Source: an uncultured Bacteroidales bacterium
GTDB lineage: Bacteria; Bacteroidota; Bacteroidia; Bacteroidales; P3
NCBI GenBank assembly: GCA_947179195.1
Contig: CAMXAS010000003.1
Location: forward strand, 1-33,863
Direction of reading: 5' to 3'
Length of the DNA: 33,863 nt
Shown here: positions 25,241 to 33,723 of the stretch, in pieces
Layout of the letters: each line of letters opens with the position of its first letter
How positions within the stretch are numbered: position 1 is the stretch's first letter
Position numbers and translations under genes: made by a program
Notes under the pieces: generated by a model
Databases searched by the model: none
What the model was told of the DNA's origin: nothing
What the model saw: the letters and a program-made list of their open reading frames with translations, nothing else

Positions 25241-25923
25241 GTACGGTCAAGGAAGAAATCATGGACAATCTGCGGCGGGTGGCCGCCGGTTTGCCGGCCG
25301 ACGTGCGTTTGGTGGCGGTATCCAAAACCAAGCCGATGGCGTATATCGAATGGGCTTACGAGGCCGGGCAGCGCGTGTTCGGCGAGAACAAGGCCTTGGA
25401 ACTGCGCGACAAATATATGGCCTTGCCGAAAGACATCCAGTGGCATTTCATCGGTCATTTGCAGACCAATAAAATCAAATACATCGCGCCCTTCGTATCG
25501 CTGATTCACAGCATCGACAGCCTGGAACTGCTGGAAGCCGTCGATAAACAGGCGCAGAAGCACAAACGCGTCATCCCTTGTCTGTTGCAATTCCATATCG
25601 CGGCCGAGGAAACCAAATTCGGCCTGAGCTTCGAGGAAGCCGAGGCCCTGTTGCAGAGCGAACGCTATGCGGCCTTGAAACACGTCCGTATCGACGGCGT
25701 CATGGGCATGGGCACGTTTACCGATAATCAGGAACAGGTGCGGGGCGAGTTCGCGCGGCTGAAACAGTATTTCGACGCCTTGAAGGCGCGTTATTTCGCC
25801 GCGGCCGACCATTTCAAGGAACTTTCGATGGGGATGAGCGAAGACTACCCGCTGGCGATAGAAGCGGGCAGCACGCTCGTGCGCGTCGGCAGCAAGATTT
25901 TCGGCGCACGGGTGTATGCCTGA
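25237..25923 (+). CDS. yggS: YggS/PROSC-family pyridoxal phosphate homeostasis protein
   Basis: A 228-residue cytoplasmic protein with a PLP-binding alanine-racemase-like barrel. LVAVSKTKP carries the PLP lysine (Lys30), followed by FGENKALEL (YggS has FGEN.vqE), WHFIGHLQTNKIK and IHSIDS. After a substrate loop (FHIAAEETKFGLSFEEAE) come MGMGTF and the phosphate-binding SMGMSEDYPLAIEAGSTLVRVGSKIFG. The family buffers PLP and affects amino acid metabolism; it has no demonstrated enzymatic reaction. It is the last gene before the terminator. Confidence 0.95.
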   Translation: MSTVKEEIMDNLRRVAAGLPADVRLVAVSKTKPMAYIEWAYEAGQRVFGENKALELRDKYMALPKDIQWHFIGHLQTNKIKYIAPFVSLIHSIDSLELLEAVDKQAQKHKRVIPCLLQFHIAAEETKFGLSFEEAEALLQSERYAALKHVRIDGVMGMGTFTDNQEQVRGEFARLKQYFDALKARYFAAADHFKELSMGMSEDYPLAIEAGSTLVRVGSKIFGARVYA

Positions 25924-25940
25924 GGCGAGATGGTTTAATA

Positions 25941-25970
25941 AAAAAAGCCGTCCCATCGGGACGGCTTTTT
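25941..25970. terminator. Bidirectional rho-independent terminator
   Basis: GCCGTCCC-ATC-GGGACGGC is a perfect 8-bp stem with a 3-base loop, flanked by A6 on the left and T5 on the right. It therefore works on both strands. It lies 17 bases after the yggS stop and 22 bases past the end of the opposing ornithine carbamoyltransferase gene, ending both operons. Confidence 0.95.
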
Positions 25971-25992
25971 CGTTATAAGGCGGGAGGCCGGC

Positions 25993-26994
25993 TTATTTGC
26001 CGAGCGTCGCCACCATGACGGCCTTAATCGTGTGCAGACGGTTTTCGGCTTCGTCGAACACAATGCTTCTCGGCGATTCGAATACGTCTTCGGTCACTTC
26101 CAGACCATTCATCTTGAACTTCTTGTAGATGTCCTGACCGACCACCGTTTCCAGGTTGTGGAAAGCCGGGAGGCAGTGCATGAACTTCACGTTCGGATTG
26201 CCCGTCGCCTTAACCACGGCGGCGTTGATCTGATACGGCTTGAGCAGTTTGATACGTTCGGCCCATACGGCTTCGGGTTCACCCATCGAAACCCAAACGT
26301 CGGTGTAGAGGAAGTCCACGCCCTTGACGCCTTCGTTCACCTTTTCGGTCAACGTGATTTTGGCGCCCGTTTCCTTGGCGATTTTCTTGCATTCCTTTAC
26401 GAGCGATTCTTCGGGCCAGCAGGCTTTAGGCGCTACGGCGCGGAAGTCCATACCCATCTTGGCGGCACCGACCATCAACGAGTTACCCATGTTGTTGCGG
26501 GCATCGCCGAGGTAAGCGAACGAAATCTGATGCAACGGTTTGTCGCTGTGTTCGCGCATCGTCAGGAAGTCGGCGAGGATTTGCGTCGGGTGAAATTCGT
26601 TCGTCAGACCGTTCCATACGGGAACCCCCGCGTATTCGGCCAGCGTTTCAACCGTCGACTGGGCATAGCCGCGGTATTCGATACCGTCGTAGATGCGGCC
26701 CAACACGCGGGCCGTGTCTTTCATCGATTCCTTCTTGCCCATCTGCGAACCGGAAGGTCCGAGGTAGGTAACGTGCGCGCCTTGATCCAAAGCGGCCACT
26801 TCGAAAGAGCAACGCGTACGCGTCGAGTCTTTTTCAAACAGCAATACGATGTTCTTGCCTTTCAGCATCGGGGTTTCGGTGCCCGTGTATTTGGCCTGTT
26901 TCAGTTGGGCGGCCAAATCCAGCAAATAGCCGATTTCTTTCGGCGTAAAGTCCAGCAACTTCAGGAAGCTGCGGTTTCTAAGGTTGAAAGCCAT
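25993..26994 (-). CDS. argF: Ornithine carbamoyltransferase
   Basis: A 333-residue cytoplasmic enzyme: carbamoyl phosphate + ornithine to citrulline, or the reverse. It shows carbamoyl phosphate site STRTR (57-61), HPTQ (135-138), [12 protein letters not shown] (162-173), the ornithine loop DVWVSMGE with SMG at 236-238, and HCLPAFH (273-279). The SMG loop favours ornithine rather than N-acetylornithine or putrescine. Length and sequence resemble the classic OTC used in either direction. Its immediate upstream neighbour is carbamate kinase, which suggests the catabolic, ATP-yielding direction (ArcB). The terminator at 25941-25970 closes the operon. Confidence 0.94.
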   Translation of the reverse strand: MAFNLRNRSFLKLLDFTPKEIGYLLDLAAQLKQAKYTGTETPMLKGKNIVLLFEKDSTRTRCSFEVAALDQGAHVTYLGPSGSQMGKKESMKDTARVLGRIYDGIEYRGYAQSTVETLAEYAGVPVWNGLTNEFHPTQILADFLTMREHSDKPLHQISFAYLGDARNNMGNSLMVGAAKMGMDFRAVAPKACWPEESLVKECKKIAKETGAKITLTEKVNEGVKGVDFLYTDVWVSMGEPEAVWAERIKLLKPYQINAAVVKATGNPNVKFMHCLPAFHNLETVVGQDIYKKFKMNGLEVTEDVFESPRSIVFDEAENRLHTIKAVMVATLGK

Positions 26995-27032
26995 TTTTGT
27001 ATAGATTTAAGGTTTTGATATTCGGTTTCAGT

Positions 27033-27974
27033 TTAAGCCACGATGCGTGTGCCGGCGGCCGCCTTGCCCAATTCGCCGGCTTCGGTGATGATGCACTCCT
27101 TGCCGCCGTTTTCCACAAAGAAAATCGCGGCCCGGATTTTGGGCGCCATCGAGCCTTCCGCAAACTGGCCTTCGTCTAAATAGCGGCGGGCTTCCGCCAC
27201 GGTAACCGTATCCAAGGCCTTTTCGCCCGGCTTGCGGAAATTGACATAGACTTTCGGCACGTCGGTCAGGATGTAGAATTCGTCGGCCTTGATTTTGACG
27301 GCCGTCAGCGCCGACGCCAAATCCTTGTCGATAACGGCTTCAATGCCCTTGAAGTCGCCGTTGGCCTCGCGGATGACGGGGATGCCGCCTCCGCCCACGG
27401 TCACGACGATATGCCCGGCCTCCACGGCCGCTTCAATCATTTCCAAGTGGTTGATATCCATCGGCGTGGGCGAGGGTACGACCTTGCGCCAGCCGTTGCC
27501 TTTCGGGTCTTCCTTGAAGATGGCGCCCGTGGCCGCGCTGTAACGGTCGGCTTCCTCTTTCGTATAGTACGGGCCGACGGGCTTGGTCGGGTTCGCGAAC
27601 GCTTGGTCGTCCTTGCTCACCAACACCTGCGTCAATAGCGTCACCACCTGACGGTTCAGACCCGCTTTTTGCATCTCGTTGAACAGGCAGAGTTCAATCA
27701 GATAACCGATGGAACCTTGGGTTTCCGCCACGCAGAAATCCATCGGCATGGCCTCCAAATGGAAGACCTGTTTACCCGCTTCGTGTTGCAGCATGACGTT
27801 GCCCACCTGCGGGCCGTTGCCATGGCCGATGACCAGGTTGTAACCCTGTTGGAGCAGAGGCAACAAAGCCTTGCAAGTTTCGCTGACGTTCCGGACCTGT
27901 TCCTCGAACGTGCCTTTCTGACCGCTTTTGAGCAGGGCGTTACCGCCAAAAGCCACCACGGCGAGTTTTTTCAT
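27033..27974 (-). CDS. arcC: Carbamate kinase
   Basis: A 313-residue amino acid kinase-fold enzyme: ADP + carbamoyl phosphate to ATP + carbamate. It shows VAFGGNALL (7-15), IGHGNGPQVGNV, the MPMDFCVAETQGSIGYL block typical of carbamate kinases, VVTVGGGGIPVI, AVIDKDLASALTA and the C-terminal GSMAPKIRAAI. The ATG at 27974 gives the standard MKKLAVVAFGGN start; the 21 codons before it look like spacer. It lies 38 bases upstream of the OTC gene. No arginine or agmatine deiminase is present in the window. Confidence 0.95.
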   Translation of the reverse strand: MKKLAVVAFGGNALLKSGQKGTFEEQVRNVSETCKALLPLLQQGYNLVIGHGNGPQVGNVMLQHEAGKQVFHLEAMPMDFCVAETQGSIGYLIELCLFNEMQKAGLNRQVVTLLTQVLVSKDDQAFANPTKPVGPYYTKEEADRYSAATGAIFKEDPKGNGWRKVVPSPTPMDINHLEMIEAAVEAGHIVVTVGGGGIPVIREANGDFKGIEAVIDKDLASALTAVKIKADEFYILTDVPKVYVNFRKPGEKALDTVTVAEARRYLDEGQFAEGSMAPKIRAAIFFVENGGKECIITEAGELGKAAAGTRIVA

Positions 27975-28034
27975 GTCGTTAGTTTTGGTGGGGCGACAGG
28001 CGCCGTTGTCAGCTTCCCGTCGCAGAAAAGAGCA

Positions 28035-28042
28035 CAAAAATA
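28035..28042 (-). promoter_or_regulatory. Possible -7 box (TATTTTTG) before carbamate kinase
   Basis: The 83-base AT-rich gap between rnfA and arcC contains TATTTTTG on the minus strand, about 60 bases before the arcC ATG. It fits TAnnTTTG and could drive arcC-argF separately from rnf. No -33 element is clear. Confidence 0.35.
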
Positions 28043-28057
28043 AGCAAATAAAACAAA

Positions 28058-28630
28058 TTAAACTAATCCGGCGAAGCCCATGAACGCGATGGCCAGAATG
28101 CCGGCCGTAATCATCGCGATGGGCGCGCCCTTCATCGTTTCCGGGATTTCCACCAGGTCGAGGTCTTCGCGCAGGCCCGCGAAAATCAACAGCGCGAGCA
28201 TGAAGCCCAGGGCCGAGGCGAACGCGAAAGCCGTGCTCTGCAAAAGGTTAAATTCCTTCTGCACCACGAGGATGGCCACGCCCAAGACGGCGCAGTTCGT
28301 CGTAATCAGCGGCAGGAAGATGCCCAAGGCCTGATACAGCGCGGGGCTCACTTTTTTCAGTACGATTTCCACCATCTGCACGAGGGCGGCGATGATGAGG
28401 ATATAGGCGATGGTTTGCAGGAAGCCCAAGTCCAAGGGCACCAGCAGGTAGCGGTTGATTAGGTAGGTAACGACCGTAGCGAGCGTGATGACGAACACGA
28501 CGGCCGCGCCCATGCCGACCGAGGACGACAGTTTGTTGGAGACGCCCAGGAACGGACAGATGCCGAGCGTTTGCGACAGGACGATGTTGTTGACGAAAAC
28601 GGCGCCTATGATGAGCAGTATGTATTCCAT
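28058..28630 (-). CDS. rnfA: RnfA: ion-translocating oxidoreductase subunit A
   Basis: A 190-residue inner-membrane protein with six helices. The signatures are FVNNIVLSQTLGICPFLGVSNKLSSSVGMG at the N-terminus and LPLITTNCAVLGVA in the middle; the two NN/TTNC half-motifs face each other and hold a [2Fe-2S]-type cluster through conserved Cys in Rnf/Nqr complexes. It pairs with RnfE in the membrane core for ferredoxin:NAD+ electron transfer coupled to ion transport. It is the last gene of the rnf set, 24 bases after rnfE. Confidence 0.97.
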   Translation of the reverse strand: MEYILLIIGAVFVNNIVLSQTLGICPFLGVSNKLSSSVGMGAAVVFVITLATVVTYLINRYLLVPLDLGFLQTIAYILIIAALVQMVEIVLKKVSPALYQALGIFLPLITTNCAVLGVAILVVQKEFNLLQSTAFAFASALGFMLALLIFAGLREDLDLVEIPETMKGAPIAMITAGILAIAFMGFAGLV

Positions 28631-28654
28631 GATGCTATTTTTAAAGTTGAGGGG

Positions 28655-29266
28655 TTAACGGTTGGTTGAACGCAGGTTTTGCACGGCCCGTATGATGGCG
28701 ATGAGCAGACCCAGCGCGAAGAACGCGCCCGGGGCGAGCACGAAAATCAAAATGCCGTCGGCCTCCGGCGCGATGAACTTGTAGCCGAAGATGGCGCCGC
28801 TGCCGAGCAGTTCGCGGACCGCGCCGAGCAAGGTCAGCGCGAGCGTGAAGCCCAGCCCCATGCCGGCCCCGTCCAAAAACGAGCGGAACACGTTGTTTTT
28901 GGCGGCGAAGGCTTCGGCGCGCCCCAGAACGAGGCAGTTCACGACGATGAGCGGGATGAACAGGCCCAACTGCGCGTAGAGCGCCGGCACGTAGGCTTTC
29001 ATCAGCAGTTCCACCATCGTCACGAACGAGGCGATGATGACGATGAAGCACGGGATGCGCACCTTGTCGGGAATCTGATATTTGACGAGCGAGATAATCA
29101 TGTTCGACAGAATCAGCACGAAGGTCGTGGCCAGGCCCATGCCGAGGCCGTTGATGGCCGAGGACGTGACGCCGAGCGTGGGGCACATGCCGAGCAACAA
29201 CACGAAAACGGGATTGCTTGTGAACAGCCCGTTGCTGAAGATTTTCCAAACGGATGTCTTATTCAT
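28655..29266 (-). CDS. rnfE: RnfE: ion-translocating oxidoreductase subunit E
   Basis: A 203-residue six-helix membrane protein, paralogous to RnfA. It shows NPVFVLLLGMCPTLGVTSSAINGLGMG and FIPLIVVNCLVLGRAEAFA, each with the conserved Cys (CPTLGV and VNC), and a RSFLDGAGMGLGF block typical of RnfE. The ATG at 29266 is chosen because an exact AAGGAGGT lies four bases upstream and MNKTSVWKIFSNG is the family start; the frame is open for 16 further codons inside rnfG. It overlaps rnfG by eight bases. Confidence 0.96.
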   Translation of the reverse strand: MNKTSVWKIFSNGLFTSNPVFVLLLGMCPTLGVTSSAINGLGMGLATTFVLILSNMIISLVKYQIPDKVRIPCFIVIIASFVTMVELLMKAYVPALYAQLGLFIPLIVVNCLVLGRAEAFAAKNNVFRSFLDGAGMGLGFTLALTLLGAVRELLGSGAIFGYKFIAPEADGILIFVLAPGAFFALGLLIAIIRAVQNLRSTNR

Positions 29267-29834
29267 GGTAACCTCCTTCCGAAGCCAAAGTGTTGAACGC
29301 GCGTTCCAACGCATCGCAATAGGCGCGGGAACTGATGGTGGCCGCCGTAATCGCGTCCACGTCGCCGCCGTCTTTCTTGACGCGCAGCTTGAAGGTGTGC
29401 GGGTGGCGGTTCTCGAACTGACCGGCGAATTTCGGGTCGGTCATCTTAGAGCCCAAGCCCGGCGTTTCGGCGTGTTGCAGCACCTGCACGCGGTAGAGCG
29501 TGCCGTCGGGCAGCAGGCCGGCCATCAGCTGGATTTCGCCGGCAAAGCCCTTCTTGGTAAACGTTTGGATGGCGGTGCCCACGGGTACGTCCTGCGCGTA
29601 GGCCGTGTAAGCCGTCAGCAGGCCGTTGCCGTCGGGCGTTGCAATCTGCCGGGTTTCCAAGCGGTCGAAGTCCGGCAACACGGCCTTGATGGCCGCTTCC
29701 TGTTTCTCTTTCTCCGCCTGGGCTATTTGGGATTTGGTGAGCAGGTACATGCCGCCGACGCAACCGCCGGACAGCACCGTCACGCAAAGCAGGCTCACCA
29801 CCATGTTCCTGAGGGTTGAAGCTTTCTTTTCCAT
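29259..29834 (-). CDS. rnfG: RnfG: FMN-binding subunit
   Basis: A 191-residue protein with one N-terminal membrane helix (about 11-31) and a periplasmic FMN-binding domain. It shows the PGLGSKM motif (125-131) and the flavinylation site DAITAATIS, where Thr166 would carry covalent FMN. The common site is S/T-G-A-T; here the Gly is Ala164. The start is ATG 29834 (MEKKASTLRNMVVSLL); the 18 upstream codons overlap rnfD. rnfE is translated from within its end. Confidence 0.93.
   Translation of the reverse strand: MEKKASTLRNMVVSLLCVTVLSGGCVGGMYLLTKSQIAQAEKEKQEAAIKAVLPDFDRLETRQIATPDGNGLLTAYTAYAQDVPVGTAIQTFTKKGFAGEIQLMAGLLPDGTLYRVQVLQHAETPGLGSKMTDPKFAGQFENRHPHTFKLRVKKDGGDVDAITAATISSRAYCDALERAFNTLASEGGYHE
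29271..29278 (-). promoter_or_regulatory. Strong Shine-Dalgarno (AAGGAGGT) for rnfE inside rnfG
   Basis: The minus strand reads AAGGAGGT, then TACC, then the rnfE ATG. Most genes here lack a clear Shine-Dalgarno, so this full match fixes the rnfE start and suggests boosted translation within the operon. Confidence 0.75.
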
Positions 29835-29838
29835 AGTC

Positions 29839-30861
29839 TTAGCAACCGTAACGTTTGGGTTTGAAGCCGCGGTTGATGAGCGGCACAAACGCGTTCATAA
29901 TCAAAATGGCGAACGAAACGCCTTCCGGATAGGCGCCGAAGTTGCGTATCAGGATGGTCAGCAGACCGCAACCGAGGCCGAAGACGATTTTACCCCAGGG
30001 CGTCATGGGCGAGGTCACCATGTCGGTGGCCATGAAGAACGCGCCGAGCATGATGCCGCCGGTCAGGAGGCTGAAGCCGGGCGGCAGGAACGCCTGCGGG
30101 TCGGCGGCGTGCAGGATGGCCGCGAATACGAAGGCCGAACCGAGGAAGGCCACCGGGATATGCCAGGTGATGATGCGCCGCCACAGCAGGAACAGGCCGC
30201 CGAGCAGAATCGCCAGCACCGAGACCTCGCCGAGCGAACCGGCGCGGTGGCCGGTCAGCAGTTCCAGGGGCGTGACGCCGAGCGTGCGCAGGCTTTCGTC
30301 CACCGAAATGCCTTGTTGCAGGTTCTCTTTAATCAGGCCGAGGGGTGTCGGGCCCGTGAGCGCGTCCGTCGCGCTGAGGACGAAGGTCGGATGCGCGTAG
30401 TCGATGGGCTGCGGCCAGGTCGTCATGGCCACGGGGAACGAAATCAGCAGGAAGACGCGGCCCACCAGCGCGGGGTTGAACGGGTTGTTGCCCAAGCCGC
30501 CGTAGGCCATTTTCGCCAAGCCGATGGCGGCCATCGCGCCCAAGACCGTCATCCACCAGGGCAAGGTGGCCGGCAGGTTGAACGCGAGTAACAGCCCCGT
30601 GATGACGGCCGAGCCGTCTTGCAGCGAGCAGGGCTTCTTGAGCAGGAAGCGCTGGATAAGCCATTCGCAGGCCACGCAGGCCGCCGTGCTGACGAGCACC
30701 GTCCGCAGGGCCGGCAGGCCGAAATAATAAATGGAGACCGCCAGGGCGGGCAGCAGGGCGATGACGACGCCCCACATGATTTTGGCAACGCTCTCGGGGC
30801 CGTGGATGTGCGGCGAACCGGAAACGACCAATGTTCGGGAAACGGATTTTTCGTCCGACAT
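29839..30861 (-). CDS. rnfD: RnfD: membrane subunit with covalent FMN site
   Basis: A 340-residue polytopic membrane protein. It shows SGSPHIHGPESVAKIMW at the start, ITGLLLAFNLPATLPWWM, KMAYGGLGNNPFNPALVGRVFLL, and the flavinylation motif ATDALTGPTPLG with Thr172 as the likely FMN attachment. Near the C-terminus are GGIMLGAFFMATDMVTSP and GAYPEGVSFAILIMNAFVPLI. All are typical of RnfD/NqrB. It starts at 30861 with a TAATG overlap to rnfC; rnfG begins just beyond its end. Confidence 0.96.
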   Translation of the reverse strand: MSDEKSVSRTLVVSGSPHIHGPESVAKIMWGVVIALLPALAVSIYYFGLPALRTVLVSTAACVACEWLIQRFLLKKPCSLQDGSAVITGLLLAFNLPATLPWWMTVLGAMAAIGLAKMAYGGLGNNPFNPALVGRVFLLISFPVAMTTWPQPIDYAHPTFVLSATDALTGPTPLGLIKENLQQGISVDESLRTLGVTPLELLTGHRAGSLGEVSVLAILLGGLFLLWRRIITWHIPVAFLGSAFVFAAILHAADPQAFLPPGFSLLTGGIMLGAFFMATDMVTSPMTPWGKIVFGLGCGLLTILIRNFGAYPEGVSFAILIMNAFVPLINRGFKPKRYGC

Positions 30862-32195
30862 TATTTTGTGGTATTACGGTTTCTGATAATTTGATTGACT
30901 TTGTTCTTGCCCAGACGGAGCGTGTCGAGCAACGGCCGGAACGAGGGGCAGGTGTACTGGCAGCAGCCGCATTCGATACAGTCGGTGATGTGGTGGTGTT
31001 CGCACAGATCCATGCGTTGGTTCAGCACGGCGGCGTGCAGCAGGTAGGGTTCCAACCCCATCGGGCAGGCGGCCACGCATTTGCCGCAGCGGATGCAGTG
31101 GGCCACCGTGCCGCGGTGCGCCTGCTCGTCCGGCAACAATAGCAGGGCCGAGAGGCCTTTCGTAACCGGCACGTTCAGGTGCGGCAACGCCTTGCCCATC
31201 ATCGGGCCGCCCGCGATAATCTTGCCCGTGTCTTCGGGCAGGCCGCCGCAGGCTTCGACGAGCGCGCTGACCGGCGTGCCGATTTTGACCCAAAAGTTGC
31301 GCGGTTCCTTCACCATCGGCCCCGTGACGGTCACGAGCCGTTCGGTCAGCGGCTTGTGCTTCTGTATGGCTTCATAGACCGCGAAGCAGGTGCCCACGTT
31401 TTGAATGACGCAGCCCGCGTTGATGGGCAGTTTGCCGGACGGTACTTCGCGCCCGGTCAATGCCTTGACCAATTGTTTTTCCGCGCCTTGCGGGTATTTC
31501 ATTTTCAGCGCCTCCACCGAAATGCCGTCGTAGGCGGCGGCTTTCTCTTTCAGCAGCGCGATGGCTTTCGGCTTGTTGGCTTCGATGCCGATGATGGCCT
31601 TGTTCACGGCCAGGGCTTTCATCAGGATGGAGACGCCCACCAGAATCTCGTCAGGCTTGTCTAACATCAGCCGGTAGTCGTCAATCAGGTAAGGCTCGCA
31701 TTCCACGCCGTTCACAAGCAGATAGTCGGCCTTGCAGTCTTTCGGTATCGAGAGCTTGACATGGGTCGGGAAGCAGGCGCCGCCCAATCCGACGATGCCC
31801 ATGGCCTTGACCCGTTCGATGATTTCCGCCGGCGAGAGCCGTATGTCGCGGTCGAGCGTCGGGTCATCCGAAATGAAATCCTCGGCCTCGTCGCCGTCCG
31901 GTTGGATGTAAATGGCCGGCCGCGCGAAATTGCCCGCGTCGGGGGCTTCGGCCACGTTCTGCACCGTGCCCGATACCGGCGCGTGGACGACCGAACTCAG
32001 GAAAGCCGTGTTTTCGGTCAGCGGCTGCCCGCGTTTCACCTTGTCGCCCTTTTTGACGATGGGCGTGGAGGGCGCGCCCAAATGCTGGCTGACCAGCACG
32101 CAGTACGGCCCGTCGAACGGCAGGACCTGTGCCGGCGCGTCCGCGTTGAGTTTGTTGTCGTTGGGGTGAACCCCGCCTTTATGGAATGTCTTCAT
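30861..32195 (-). CDS. rnfC: RnfC: NADH/FMN and iron-sulfur subunit
   Basis: A 444-residue peripheral membrane subunit. It has an N-terminal RnfC barrel domain (FHKGGVHP...), an NAD-binding Gly-rich GIVGLGGACFPTHVK (133-147) and VNGVECEPYL (161-170), typical of the Nqo1-like fold. A SLBB-like region follows, and two [4Fe-4S] motifs close it: CIRCGKCVAACP (Cys367, 370, 373, 377) and CIECGCCQYTCP (Cys406, 409, 412, 416). It transfers electrons between ferredoxin-reduced RnfB and NAD+. It lies 17 bases after rnfB. Confidence 0.97.
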   Translation of the reverse strand: MKTFHKGGVHPNDNKLNADAPAQVLPFDGPYCVLVSQHLGAPSTPIVKKGDKVKRGQPLTENTAFLSSVVHAPVSGTVQNVAEAPDAGNFARPAIYIQPDGDEAEDFISDDPTLDRDIRLSPAEIIERVKAMGIVGLGGACFPTHVKLSIPKDCKADYLLVNGVECEPYLIDDYRLMLDKPDEILVGVSILMKALAVNKAIIGIEANKPKAIALLKEKAAAYDGISVEALKMKYPQGAEKQLVKALTGREVPSGKLPINAGCVIQNVGTCFAVYEAIQKHKPLTERLVTVTGPMVKEPRNFWVKIGTPVSALVEACGGLPEDTGKIIAGGPMMGKALPHLNVPVTKGLSALLLLPDEQAHRGTVAHCIRCGKCVAACPMGLEPYLLHAAVLNQRMDLCEHHHITDCIECGCCQYTCPSFRPLLDTLRLGKNKVNQIIRNRNTTK

Positions 32196-32212
32196 GGTTT
32201 TCTCTCAAAGGT

Positions 32213-33052
32213 TTAGTTGGACGATGCGGGCACCGCCGGATGGGGATGGGTCGCGACGATGGATTTCCGCGGGCAGATTTCCACGCAGGTGCCGCAATGC
32301 GTACAGCGTGTGAAATCGATATAGGCCAGGTTGTTTTCCACTTTGATGGCGCCCACCGGACAACTCTTGGCGCATTTGCCGCAGCCGATGCAGGCCGACA
32401 GGCAGTGCTTCATGGCCAAGGCGCCCTTGTCTTCCGTATGGCAACCCACGTAGATGCGGCCTTCCTGCGCGTGTTTGTAACGCAGTTCGATGATGCCGCG
32501 CGGACAAGCCTTGACGCAGTTACCGCAGGCCGTACAGCGGTCCTCGTTGACGGTGGCCAGGCCGGTCTTGGGATCCATCGTCAGGCAGTTGAACGCACAG
32601 GCGCGCGTGCAGTCGCCCAGGCCGAGGCAACCGTAGCTGCAACCGTTTTCGCCGGCGTGCAGGCTGTGGGCGAAGGCGCAGCTTTCCAAACCTTCGTAGG
32701 CCGTTTGGCGGATGCTGTTCAGGTGGCCGCCCTGACAGCGCACCACCGGAATCTTGACTTCGCACGTGTCCGCGTGCATGCCCATGAGGTCGGCCACGGC
32801 CGCCCATTCTTCGTTCGAGCAGACCGGGCAGTGGAGGTCGGTTTGCCCATTGCTTTCCACTAAGGCTTTGGCCAGGTCACGGCAGCCCGCCTTGCCGCAG
32901 GCGCCGCAGTTGGCGCCCGGTAGCCGTTCGGCTACGAGGTCGATGCGCGGGTCTTCCTCCACCTTGAATTTCATGGCGATGAAATAGAGTACGACGGCTG
33001 CGATGAGGCCGGTGGCGGCCAAGAGCAGAACCGCATAGAGAAACGTCGTCAT
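32213..33052 (-). CDS. rnfB: RnfB: multi-cluster ferredoxin subunit
   Basis: A 279-residue subunit. A single N-terminal membrane helix (about 5-25) precedes a four-Cys cluster region GANCGACGKAGC plus Cys75 (Cys49, 52, 57, 75). A ferredoxin-like array follows: a Cys-rich segment CSYGCLGLGDCTRAC and CxxCxxCxxxC motifs CTACGNCVKAC, CIGCGKCAKSC and CTHCGTCVEIC. It accepts electrons from ferredoxin and passes them to the membrane subunits. It begins 27 bases after purN with no visible promoter, so it may share the purN transcript. Confidence 0.97.
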   Translation of the reverse strand: MTTFLYAVLLLAATGLIAAVVLYFIAMKFKVEEDPRIDLVAERLPGANCGACGKAGCRDLAKALVESNGQTDLHCPVCSNEEWAAVADLMGMHADTCEVKIPVVRCQGGHLNSIRQTAYEGLESCAFAHSLHAGENGCSYGCLGLGDCTRACAFNCLTMDPKTGLATVNEDRCTACGNCVKACPRGIIELRYKHAQEGRIYVGCHTEDKGALAMKHCLSACIGCGKCAKSCPVGAIKVENNLAYIDFTRCTHCGTCVEICPRKSIVATHPHPAVPASSN

Positions 33053-33079
33053 AGGTCGATGTGTTATTCGGTGAGGTAC

Positions 33080-33691
33080 TTATTTGGCTTGGAACGGGGG
33101 CAGCGTCTGCAGCGCCCATTGTTCGATGACTTCGGGAAAGTGGCGGTATTCCAGTTCGTGCACCTTCCCGGCGATGCTGTCGGGCGTATCGTCGGGCGAG
33201 AGCGGGCAACGCGCCTGGAACAGGATGGCGCCGCGGTCGTAGTGTTCGTCCACGAGGTGAATCGTGATGCCGCTTTCTTTCTCCCGGTTGGCGGCCACGG
33301 CTTCGTGCACGTGGTGGCCGTACATGCCCTTGCCGCCGTAAGCGGGCAGCAGGGCCGGGTGGATGTTGACGATGCGTCGCGGATAGGCGGCCGTCAGGTA
33401 GGCCGGAATCAGGCTGAGGTAGCCGGCCAGCACGATATGCGTGATGTCGTGCGTCTTAAGCAGACCGAGCACGGTTTCAGGCTCCTTGAGTCGGCTGTCG
33501 GGCAGGTAAACGGCCTCTATGCCGAGCTTGGCCGCGCGCTGGGCCACGTAAGCCTGTTTGCGGTTGTAAAAGACCGGCCCGATTTGAAATCGCGGATTGT
33601 CTTTGAAATACAAGGCGATACGTTCGGCGTTCGTCCCGTTTCCGGAGGCGAAGAGGGCGATGCGGAAAGGGCTCGGCGTAGAACTTGTCAT
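33080..33691 (-). CDS. purN: Phosphoribosylglycinamide formyltransferase
   Basis: A 203-residue enzyme that transfers formyl from 10-formyl-tetrahydrofolate to GAR in purine synthesis. It shows IALFASGNGTNAE (11-23, phosphate loop), the formyl-transfer residues Asn109 and His111 in NIHPALLPAYGGKGMYG, and Asp152 in HLVDEHYDRGAILFQ. The start is ATG 33691. The frame is open to 33718, but the TAAATTTG promoter box covers those codons. It is the first gene of the rnf-containing strand. Confidence 0.95.
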   Translation of the reverse strand: MTSSTPSPFRIALFASGNGTNAERIALYFKDNPRFQIGPVFYNRKQAYVAQRAAKLGIEAVYLPDSRLKEPETVLGLLKTHDITHIVLAGYLSLIPAYLTAAYPRRIVNIHPALLPAYGGKGMYGHHVHEAVAANREKESGITIHLVDEHYDRGAILFQARCPLSPDDTPDSIAGKVHELEYRHFPEVIEQWALQTLPPFQAK

Positions 33692-33715
33692 ATACGGTAT
33701 TTTTATAATAGAGTA

Positions 33716-33723
33716 CAAATTTA
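33716..33723 (-). promoter_or_regulatory. -7 promoter box (TAAATTTG) for purN
   Basis: The minus strand reads TAAATTTG, matching TAnnTTTG, 24 bases before the purN ATG at 33691. It is the only promoter-like box seen before the purN-rnf gene string. It also argues against a start at 33718. Confidence 0.55.

Noticed and set aside
33692-33718. Longer purN start at 33718
   Set aside because: It overlaps the TAAATTTG box, and the extra nine residues are not part of the family.
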